From NCBI GenBank assembly GCA_038240875.1, contig JBBRGG010000037.1, positions 1 to 19,146 of the forward strand: a DNA stretch of 19,146 nucleotides. Direction: 5' to 3'. This DNA is from JBBRGG01 sp038240875. GTDB taxonomy: Bacteria > Planctomycetota > Phycisphaerae > Phycisphaerales > UBA1924. A program made the position numbers and the translations under genes. The notes beneath the pieces were generated by a model. That model searched no databases, was not told the origin of the DNA, and saw nothing but the letters and a program-made list of their open reading frames with translations. Below are positions 8,501 to 15,056 of this stretch, one piece after another. Position 1 is the first letter of the stretch. Each line of letters begins with the position of its first letter.

Positions 8501-10206
8501 TTGCCGATCGTGGCGCGTGGCAGCCTTCGAGTGATCAGATTGCGCGATTGGCTTCCGACGCGATCAAGCAGTCGGTTTCGTCGGATCGCGATCGCGCGAT
8601 TCGTGCGGCCCAGCGCGTGGTCGAGCTAGCGCAGGCGATGCGGATGCGTAAGGCTGCCGACACTTATCTTGCAGCACTCGAAGACGGCGCGGGCGTCAGC
8701 GACCTTGTGAAAAAGCTCGCCGAGGAACGAGTTGATGCGGCGGACGACGGCGCGTTCAAGAAGGTAACGCTCGCGCGAATCCCTATGTCCGACATTAAGG
8801 GCGAAGAATGCAAGGATGAATTCCACCCCGAAGCCGCAGCGGTTGTGCTGGGTGACTGGGCATCGTTAACAGGCCTGGTCCAGCCCAAGAGTTCTGGGGG
8901 CCCGGGCCGTTCGATGTTGCTCGATGATGGCTTGCGCCGCGCTCACGCCGACGGCAAGGGTAAATTCGACGCGTATGTGCGTGATTACATGGTTTACTGG
9001 AAGGGCATGGGCACGACCGAAGCGATGCCCAAGGCTGAAACCTGGCAGGACTTTACTGCGAGCATTCGCAAGCTTAATGCCGCCGACATGCTCGATTCGC
9101 TCAAGAAACAACGCGAGATCGTTCTCTCGGCGTTCACGAAGATTCCCAAGGCGTTCGAGTCCGCTGAACTTCTCTCGGCGAAGAAAGACGTTGAAGACGG
9201 CATCAGCCGCGTCGATGGCGCGCGGACGATTGAAACGTACGACAAGGTGCTTGATGCGTGGAAGGAAATCGCAGGGCAAAACACCACGCCCGTAGACGCG
9301 GCCAACCGGCTGATCGATGCCTTTCGCAACGGCCAGGCGGGCACGCGCTACTTCCGATTCTTCAACAGTGGCGACGCGCCGCGCCTCGACTACTGGAATG
9401 AGCTTTTGCGTCGTGGCGTTGCAACGCTGAAGGTCGCCGCCGCCAGTGGCCAACAGCTTGAATGGAACAACCTGATTGCGCAGAGTAAGGGCGTTCCACT
9501 TCGGTTTGGCGAAGCTACGGAAATCTCATTTGATCAGTTGGCTCGTATGCGTCAGGCAGCACAAGCCGCTGAACAAAGTGCGGCTCCTCCTGCGGCTGAA
9601 GCGGCCAACGCCGACTCGCTCGACGATGAAGTGCGGACGATCCTCCTCGAACTCTCCGGCGCGGATCGCGCGCAAGGCGAAACCCGAGACTGGCTCCGCA
9701 AGGTGTCGAAGGTACTCGCGCTCTTTACCGATGAACCCAAGCTCAGCGCCGAAGTGTATTTTGAAACCAACTACCCCGCGGGCGCGCCTGGTGCCAATGG
9801 TGATGCACGCAATGAATATAACTATGCGGCTCTCGTAGTCGGCGGCAACGTCGTCTCGCGTGCGTTCCTGATCAGCACGTCCAACCCCAATGTCCCCGAC
9901 GACCTCGCGGGCAAGCTCAAAGCCCCGATCCCCGCGACCCAGCCTGTCGAAATCTATCTGTGGAAGATCGATCCGGGCAACCAGCCCCCGGCGCCCAATG
10001 ACATCATCACGCTGCCCGGCGCGTATGGCCCGGTGGGCGCGGTTGTTCGCAACGGCGACATCTCGAAGCGCAACGACAACGGCACATGGGCGACGCCCGT
10101 GGTCAGCCGTGATGGATTCTTTCTTTGGATCAACGTCAAGACTTCGCCCAGGCCGTTGCCCGCGCGTAGTGAGTGGCCCGCGCCAATGGGCGGTCCTTGG
10201 CGGTGA
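5593..10206 (+). CDS. tssM: T6SS inner-membrane NTPase-like protein TssM, IcmF family (1537 aa)
   Basis: TssM spans the inner membrane and periplasm as the core of the T6SS membrane complex. Two N-terminal membrane segments lie at about residues 20-35 and 44-66. A cytoplasmic P-loop domain follows, with Walker A GPSGSGKT (128-135), Walker B VVLDTAG (171-177) and an NKxD-like TKCD (257-260), so nucleotide binding looks intact. The family hallmark LRGIYFTSSMREG lies near 371-383. A third membrane segment is at about 449-472. The periplasmic part is long and helical, with charged stretches, and ends in a beta-rich region of about 150 residues. Proteobacterial TssM is about 1100-1200 aa, so the periplasmic part is enlarged and I cannot recognise the usual TssJ-binding C-terminal domain. 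The ATG start fits the first membrane segment; its ribosome site is weak (AAAGGG 12 nt upstream), and the frame is open back to TTG 5464. Confidence 0.88.
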   Translation: MGAKILRSMTGLPGPLQGLVYVASGGGILTALMYAADPRSPIWKILLGVLLVVGVVLILYQLVLTLRDKSKGGKMASVLSRSGSTGGKGDPAETARRDDLRKKFEEGVETFRKAGKDLYSLPWVLLVGPSGSGKTEAIRHCGVGFPPGLQDTLQGSGGTMNMNWWFTNNSVVLDTAGRMFMQDADAGGSSEWKDFLKLLKAVRPNCPINGLLLVISSETLLKDSTEKIEKDAGAIARQLDVIQRTLDVRFPVYTVVTKCDKIIGFREFFEGLTDPNLQHQILGWSNPAPLDEAFKPEQVDAHLDQVRQRLMRRRAGLLQNPVHTTDPMARRTDQVDELFELPDNMMRIAPRLKRYLEMIFVAGEWSPKPLFLRGIYFTSSMREGQALDMALASTLGIDVESLPSSRQWEKDRSYFLRDVFLSKVFKEKGLVTSATNVSAQQRKQRVGAIFGMVAVVAVFAVLMVFGYFTFNDRIGPAARFWGGLNNGFAEGGDKEGLLVGDKEVDGKFKYEYLGHEGFLRDDAFVDRTGASLTRRADLLEQTTEQADREIKAPAVAKPLGPFLGFGDDFLGEQGDAHRAVLERTTVKPLLQAVRSKFLSEEQWGPVAVAALGEMVRLQTYSHNERPGASVDNTRRPSGPDAGLPTRPAIDIDALFRYVLDDQEYAEYREDAKKLGDAISRAYQEGFGSTGASESLGGKDAIIADSVDKVLRQIASTQGAPGSDWARLTTMGVELKKFNDAEQSLLQLEFIRDVQRAPKDPAEHERFATDYAERLKKMDDARKEIDRIAEEIGRQRLADIPKLLDEEERRVRDGALATVSRLRQQLPDPSSGMLGQLAGAAKTAAGDKAKAAPVVPTDQLDAVLGKLPEDLKKLIAQVNKAKTDVESANGPVSVAISALRTQVNEVAPLLVAFSKDAQDRRAYGLRYDVYNTGQKALSQSKTAEVPAGKVLTFSALTAAADAARDNLVRDVADRGAWQPSSDQIARLASDAIKQSVSSDRDRAIRAAQRVVELAQAMRMRKAADTYLAALEDGAGVSDLVKKLAEERVDAADDGAFKKVTLARIPMSDIKGEECKDEFHPEAAAVVLGDWASLTGLVQPKSSGGPGRSMLLDDGLRRAHADGKGKFDAYVRDYMVYWKGMGTTEAMPKAETWQDFTASIRKLNAADMLDSLKKQREIVLSAFTKIPKAFESAELLSAKKDVEDGISRVDGARTIETYDKVLDAWKEIAGQNTTPVDAANRLIDAFRNGQAGTRYFRFFNSGDAPRLDYWNELLRRGVATLKVAAASGQQLEWNNLIAQSKGVPLRFGEATEISFDQLARMRQAAQAAEQSAAPPAAEAANADSLDDEVRTILLELSGADRAQGETRDWLRKVSKVLALFTDEPKLSAEVYFETNYPAGAPGANGDARNEYNYAALVVGGNVVSRAFLISTSNPNVPDDLAGKLKAPIPATQPVEIYLWKIDPGNQPPAPNDIITLPGAYGPVGAVVRNGDISKRNDNGTWATPVVSRDGFFLWINVKTSPRPLPARSEWPAPMGGPWR

Positions 10207-10231
10207 GGGCTTGTAGCAGGCAGTATTAAAA

Positions 10232-10247
10232 GCTCGATGGATCGAGC
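10232..10247 (+). other. Short perfect inverted repeat between tssM and the tagF fusion gene
   Basis: GCTCGAT and ATCGAGC flank GG, forming a hairpin with a minimal loop when the inner pairs open. There is no following T-run, so it is not a classical terminator. It could be a protein site or an RNA processing or stability element in the 64-base gap. Confidence 0.4.
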
Positions 10248-10270
10248 GTGTTGGCAGGCGTCAATAGTAA

Positions 10271-13200
10271 GTGCACCCCGGCACGCCAATGAAGGCGGGC
10301 CGAGTTGGAGAGCGCAGCGTGGCTAGATCGAGAGTGCTTCTAGATTCTGCAAGCTTGGGCAACGGCTCCAATGGTGGCGCCACTGGTGGTGCCAAAGGCG
10401 GAGCAAACAACGCATCAAGCAATGGCTCTGCCAGTTCGTCTGGCTCGGGTGCTAACGCTGGTTCGAGTTCATCACGCGACCCTCGCGCTCACGCCTGCGC
10501 CTTTGGCAAGCATCCTGCCTGGGACGACCACATCGAAGACATTGGTCTAGATCACGATCGTTTGGTCTGGATCAAGCGAGTTCTTTATTCCGAAGGTATC
10601 GCTGGCAACATCGATTCTGGTTCGTGGGAACGCCTTGATGATGCCAAGCGGCTGAACACATTTAACCATCGCTTCTATTGGCGAGTACCCGAAGGGCTCG
10701 TGGTCGGACGAATGTGGTCCAGCCGCGACGGCAAGGGCCGCACCAAATACCCGATGGTCGCTGCGGGTTGGGTCGAAGGCACGCCCGACGCATGGGCTGT
10801 GGAACAGGTAAGCAACAAGCTTGAAGCCTTTGAAAAAACAGTAAAGCAAACCAGTTCCGCCGAGTTGGTTCGGCTCGCCGTCGGGCAGATGCAGCGCGAC
10901 TTATCGACCAGCGCGGCTGTCGTCCTCGGCAGCTCCAGCAACGACTCGCACCAACTCATCACCAAGCTGGTCAATTCGCCCGCGCTAGATGCTTCGGGGC
11001 AAAAAAGCCTAGGGCTGATGCGGATTCTCTATGAGATCGAGCGCGAGCTTGGTACCTTCCGCAACAGCGGCACCGGGAGCTTTCTACGCGGTAAGGCGGA
11101 CGCCGCAGCTCCTAAGGCTCAGCACCTGCGTGTGCCAGCGGGGCTTGATTCGCCTTCGGATGGCGTTGGCGTAAGCGCGCGTGCGTGGCTTGCGATTATG
11201 GAACAGGAAGTGGGCAAGTCCACGCCGATTCTTGTACTTGAGCCCATCGGCGAAGGGTTCGTGGACATCGTTATTGGTGAACCGGGCCCCTCGATGCTCT
11301 TCTGTACGCGAGCCAGCGCCGCGGGCCTTGCGCCAACGAGCAACGTCCCTTATTCACTTGATCCTGCGTTTCTTGTGAAGGCGCAATCGCGCGTTCAAGG
11401 ATGGCTCGACGTCGCGATGGCTTCGGGCAAAACCAGCGGATCACGAGGAACCGACGCGTTTCGCGGAGTCACAAAGCCAGCTGATTCGGCAGGCCGGGCT
11501 TCCTCTTCATCTGGCACCGAAGGTGACGCGCAGAAGAAGTCGAAGTTGCCCTTGATCATCGGAGTCGTCGCGCTCGGAGCGGCGATTGTCGTCGGAGGAG
11601 TCATCGCCACCAGTGGCGGCAAAAAGCCCGAAACGCCAGCGCAAGATGGCGTACTGCAAAGTGGACCAGGCGAGACTGTCACTCCTGCTCCACTTAACTC
11701 ACCAACAAATAATACAGTACAACAGCCAACCAAGCCCGGGACCGACGCGACTACGACTACGACAACGACATCGCCAACACAACAGGCTGCGGCTACTTCG
11801 CCAAACGTGCCAATTTCGCCAGCACAAACCGCTCCGGCACAAACTAATCCAACGACAAATCCAGCCGTGCCAAAGCCAGCGGCCGCCGTAGTGACCTTGC
11901 CGCCACCTCCGCCCGCGCCGCCTGCAGCCGCGGTCACGTCCGCGGACGATCCACGTTCGCAGTGGCGTGCCAACGAACGGCTTGACCTGATTCGTAGCAA
12001 CTTCGGCAGGCTCTCGGCGGAGCTTTCGGCCCAAGGCCGCGAGATCGGCAACGACGTTCAGCCTCGCCTCGAAAAGATTGAGCGCCAGCTCGGGCTCGTT
12101 CGTTCTCGTGCATTTACGGCTTCAGAACGTGAAGCCCTCGCACGCGACGTTACGATGATCGATAAGCAAATCGCCGATATCGAAGCGGACATGCAAGGTA
12201 AGTTCGCCGAATCGCGACAGCGCGTGCGCGAGGCCGTGATGGCGCGAAGCTCTACTCCACCGGTGCAGAGCGAGCCTTTAAGGCGTGCGTGGACCTCTGG
12301 CCTTGAATCAATCGATACGTCGATCGGCTGGACGGGTGCACTCGAAAGGGTCGATCAACTTTCCAATTCGGTCAAGGCAGTTGAGTCGGCGATCCAGGGG
12401 GCATCGTTTGCTGTGCCTGCCGATTCGAACGTGGACGCGCAAGCGGTTCGTACTGGCGCACTGCGTCGTCGCGAAGCGGCTCTTGAAGCCGCCGCTGCGG
12501 GGATGATTGCGGGCGATCAATCGCGCGTGGGGCAAATCAAAGACGAATTGGCCGCGTGGAACAAGTCTGCGGAAACGTTGATCAACGATGCGTCGGCAAT
12601 TGAGCGCGGGCTGGCTCGCGCGCTTTCGACCAACGTGCCAAGCGATACGCCCGGCGCGAATAATCGCTCGATCCAGGACATGGTCGCCGCGATCGAAGCA
12701 AGCCCTGCGGCTCGCGAGATCGGGCCCGCGGTTGCGCCGATCATCGCTTCGGCGCGAGCGGTTGCACAGATTGAATCGAGCAATGATCGAGTCGCGCTAA
12801 TGGCAATCGTGGCAGCGGTGCCGCGTGCGGGCCAATCGCCCGCAGAAGCCGCGGCAGCAATTCGTCAACTCGCGGTCTTGGGCGCGGGCGATGGTGCAGA
12901 CGCGCTCGCGGCGTATACCAACGCGATGCTTGATGGATCGGCCTCACTCGCACAGCGCATCGCCGATCCTGCTACTGGTTTATTCCTGACGACGCTTGCG
13001 AAAGAAGGCGCGAAGGAATCATGGAAGGCGAAGGCTCCAACGCTCGCGAGCGATGAGCCCGGCTTGCGTGCAATTACGGCGATTGCCACTCGCGTGGACG
13101 CAACCGACGCAGACGTCGCCGCCCTGCCCGGCATCGCAAAGGTAAACCTCGCACGGCTTGCGCTCGTTGACGCGACCAAGGTTGAGGGCACTGGTGCACA

Positions 13201-14446
13201 AAAGTTGACGATAATTCGCTCGAGCATCGATGCGTTCAAGGTGGCGGCTGCCGCAGCTCCTGAAGTGAATTCGGCGGGTTTGCTCGCCGCACTCGCGCCG
13301 ATTGCCGAGGCGAAGAACGACCTCGATCTGACCGTCATCGGGCCAGCGTCGGCTGGGTGGAAAGTGGCGTCGGTCGCGGAAGATGGCTCGCGCGCCGCGT
13401 ACACATGGTCGGCCAACGGCAAGGAACACCGTGCCGAGTTTATTCGGGTTGCCACGCAAACGGCCAACGGTGAGGACGCCGTCGCCTACATCGCAACGAC
13501 CGAAGCCTCCGCAGGGCTTGTCCTCGATCTCTTTGGCCAGAAACTTGGCTGGGACAATGTTAAGACACAGAAAGCCTTGCCCACGATCAAGCAAGGTGAC
13601 CATGATCCTCGCCGCGGCGCCCGCGTGTGGGACTGGAAAGAAGATCTCTCCCAGGCGATCATCTCGGTGCCTCGTGATGGAAATACCAGCCTTGGTTGGC
13701 TCCGTAGCAAACCCGGAATGGCTGGGGTCGCGAGCTATCCAGCAGGCAATCCTGGGGTGCCCAGTGGTCCCTCCGCAGACTCACCCATGCAGCAAATTGA
13801 AGCAATCTCAGCCGGGCTTGCGGCTCGGCTTGCTGGATGTCGTCTGCCGACGTTGAGCGAATGGGAAGCAGCCAGGACGGCGTCTAATGCGAGCGCGGCG
13901 AGGGCCAACCTTCGTGACGCTTCTTGGAAACGAGCGTTTGACCATCTTGCGGCTATCGCGGACAAGAATCCTGATTTGCCCAGCGACGCGGTTTTCCCGC
14001 CTAATACTACCAAGCGAGTAAGTCCGCGAGACGACAGTGCTCCAGCGGTTGAAACCGACGATGGCATCGTCTGGTTCGCGCCGGTTCAAGGCTCGGGTGC
14101 TGGCGTGGGCAGCAACGCTCCGGGCGAGTTCATGCATCTCATCGGTAACGTGGCTGAGTTTGTTGTGGTGAGTGGAACCGGGCTTTCGAGTTCTGCGGCT
14201 ACGATGGACGCCATGAAGGCAGCGATGGCCGCGGACCAAGTTAAAGTTGTGGGCGGCTCGGCGTTGTCGTCGAAGGAAGTGGCAATGGTCGAGGCCGTCG
14301 ATTCATCCAAGCGTGGTATGGAAAAGGCGTATTCCGATGTCGGTTTCCGGCTCGCTTTTGGCGCGCCAAAGAGCGCGGTATCGGCTTCGTCGGCGACCAA
14401 ACAACTTGAAGACGCACTCGCCGCCCACGGGTACGCCAAGCCTTGA
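10271..14446 (+). CDS. tagF: TagF domain fused through a membrane segment to a SUMF1/TagR-like domain (1391 aa)
   Basis: Residues 1-70 are Ser/Gly/Asn-rich. A TagF-like domain (about 77-385) follows, with FGKHPAWDDHIEDIG (family GKlPxxGDF) and GRMWSSRDGKGRTKYPMVAA (family S-x-D-x-x-GR-x-yP). Then come KKSK, a membrane segment (426-447), a Pro/Thr-rich linker (about 450-560), a long Ala-rich helical region (560-1020) and a SUMF1-like domain (about 1030-1375). The last has YIATTEAS, CRLPTLSEWEAA (from Cys1190), GNVAEFV (1292-1298), GGSA (1328-1331) and GFRL (1358-1361). The paired catalytic cysteines of formylglycine-generating enzyme are absent, as expected for a TagR-type regulator. In Pseudomonas, TagF represses T6SS from the cytoplasm and TagR activates PpkA from the periplasm; the predicted topology suits both. 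The start is uncertain: GTG 10271 directly follows an in-frame stop, ATG 10289 is possible, and GTG 10319 has GGAGAG 6 nt upstream. Confidence 0.75.
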   Translation: MHPGTPMKAGRVGERSVARSRVLLDSASLGNGSNGGATGGAKGGANNASSNGSASSSGSGANAGSSSSRDPRAHACAFGKHPAWDDHIEDIGLDHDRLVWIKRVLYSEGIAGNIDSGSWERLDDAKRLNTFNHRFYWRVPEGLVVGRMWSSRDGKGRTKYPMVAAGWVEGTPDAWAVEQVSNKLEAFEKTVKQTSSAELVRLAVGQMQRDLSTSAAVVLGSSSNDSHQLITKLVNSPALDASGQKSLGLMRILYEIERELGTFRNSGTGSFLRGKADAAAPKAQHLRVPAGLDSPSDGVGVSARAWLAIMEQEVGKSTPILVLEPIGEGFVDIVIGEPGPSMLFCTRASAAGLAPTSNVPYSLDPAFLVKAQSRVQGWLDVAMASGKTSGSRGTDAFRGVTKPADSAGRASSSSGTEGDAQKKSKLPLIIGVVALGAAIVVGGVIATSGGKKPETPAQDGVLQSGPGETVTPAPLNSPTNNTVQQPTKPGTDATTTTTTTSPTQQAAATSPNVPISPAQTAPAQTNPTTNPAVPKPAAAVVTLPPPPPAPPAAAVTSADDPRSQWRANERLDLIRSNFGRLSAELSAQGREIGNDVQPRLEKIERQLGLVRSRAFTASEREALARDVTMIDKQIADIEADMQGKFAESRQRVREAVMARSSTPPVQSEPLRRAWTSGLESIDTSIGWTGALERVDQLSNSVKAVESAIQGASFAVPADSNVDAQAVRTGALRRREAALEAAAAGMIAGDQSRVGQIKDELAAWNKSAETLINDASAIERGLARALSTNVPSDTPGANNRSIQDMVAAIEASPAAREIGPAVAPIIASARAVAQIESSNDRVALMAIVAAVPRAGQSPAEAAAAIRQLAVLGAGDGADALAAYTNAMLDGSASLAQRIADPATGLFLTTLAKEGAKESWKAKAPTLASDEPGLRAITAIATRVDATDADVAALPGIAKVNLARLALVDATKVEGTGAQKLTIIRSSIDAFKVAAAAAPEVNSAGLLAALAPIAEAKNDLDLTVIGPASAGWKVASVAEDGSRAAYTWSANGKEHRAEFIRVATQTANGEDAVAYIATTEASAGLVLDLFGQKLGWDNVKTQKALPTIKQGDHDPRRGARVWDWKEDLSQAIISVPRDGNTSLGWLRSKPGMAGVASYPAGNPGVPSGPSADSPMQQIEAISAGLAARLAGCRLPTLSEWEAARTASNASAARANLRDASWKRAFDHLAAIADKNPDLPSDAVFPPNTTKRVSPRDDSAPAVETDDGIVWFAPVQGSGAGVGSNAPGEFMHLIGNVAEFVVVSGTGLSSSAATMDAMKAAMAADQVKVVGGSALSSKEVAMVEAVDSSKRGMEKAYSDVGFRLAFGAPKSAVSASSATKQLEDALAAHGYAKP
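11748..11771 (+). repeat. Hexanucleotide repeat encoding a Thr run
   Basis: Four units of CGACTA, CGACTA, CGACAA and CGACAT lie head to tail within the Pro/Thr-rich linker of the TagF fusion and encode most of a seven-Thr run. Gain or loss of units would stay in frame and only change linker length. Confidence 0.75.
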
Positions 14447-14479
14447 ATGTGACAACCTCGACACATTGAACATTTCAGA

Positions 14480-14528
14480 CACAACTATCCACACGTTGTG
14501 CACACATTGAACTTGAACAGTGTGCACA
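14480..14528. promoter_or_regulatory. Overlapping inverted repeats just after the tagF fusion gene
   Basis: TGTGCACAC (14497-14505) and GTGTGCACA (14520-14528) form a perfect 9-bp inverted repeat around a 14-nt loop, and each arm contains the palindrome TGTGCACA. CACAAC (14480-14485) can instead pair with GTTGTG (14495-14500), which overlaps the first arm, so the two hairpins exclude each other. No T-run follows. It may be a transcript-end structure or a binding site for a dimeric regulator. Confidence 0.45.
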
Positions 14529-14945
14529 GAATGAGGACGAATAGCGGCTGCGTGTCATACCTTTTAATTCGTTGAAAGGCATTCAAAGCAAAGCCAGGCG
14601 GCAAAGTAACTGTTGAAACATATTTTGTAGATACGCTGATTTTACTGACATCGTATTCCAGAATTTAGGACAGATACCTCGATGACTTGACTAGATGTAC
14701 AGCGACCGGTAACTTAGGCGATACTTGCTTGCCTAGTGTAGAAACCTTGTGAGCTAGATGAGTATTTAGCAGTGTCGAAGTTGGCGTAGAGAAGCATGAG
14801 GGCTTGCAAAGGGTGTGGAAACACGCCTTGCTTGTGTTTGTTTAGGCACTTTGTGTGTAGAGCTAGTTGTAGAAACGGCTCTTATCAGTTGGCTGGTTTC
14901 GATTCGTAGTTATTTAGATTTGTATTTTTTTGCTCGCTTTGGTTC
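14529..14945. other. AT-richer gene-free region upstream of the tpsB gene
   Basis: This stretch is visibly richer in A and T than its flanks and no frame looks coding. It contains weak hairpins, AAACAC/GTGTTT (14819-14824 with 14834-14839) and AGAGC/GCTCT (14859-14863 with 14878-14882), and a seven-T run at 14925-14931. Its composition fits a promoter region for the TPS pair and a boundary between the T6SS and TPS transcription units. Confidence 0.5.
14687..14715 (+). promoter_or_regulatory. Weak candidate promoter for the TPS pair
   Basis: TTGACT (14687-14692, five of six consensus positions) and TAACTT (14710-14715, three of six, including the key second A and last T) are 17 bases apart. 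It would give a leader of more than 300 bases before ATG 15057. Confidence 0.2.
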
Positions 14946-15043
14946 GTGATGGCTAGTCATGTCAACAGGCGTGCTACGCGATCAAAGTGTCTGCCTGAGC
15001 AGCGGCCAAGGCATCGGCCTGAGCCTAAGTCTGAGCTTGAGAT

Positions 15044-15050
15044 AGAGGAG
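15044..15050 (+). promoter_or_regulatory. Ribosome binding site of the tpsB gene
   Basis: AGAGGAG lies 6 nt before ATG 15057. It favours that start over GTG 14946 and ATG 14949 further upstream in the same frame. Confidence 0.75.
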
Positions 15051-15056
15051 CTGGGA

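Noticed and set aside
10271..14446. An active formylglycine-generating or EgtB-type oxidase in the fusion protein
   Set aside because: Only one cysteine is near the fold (Cys1190, before RLPT) and the usual catalytic pair in the C-terminal half is absent, so a non-catalytic regulatory role is more likely.
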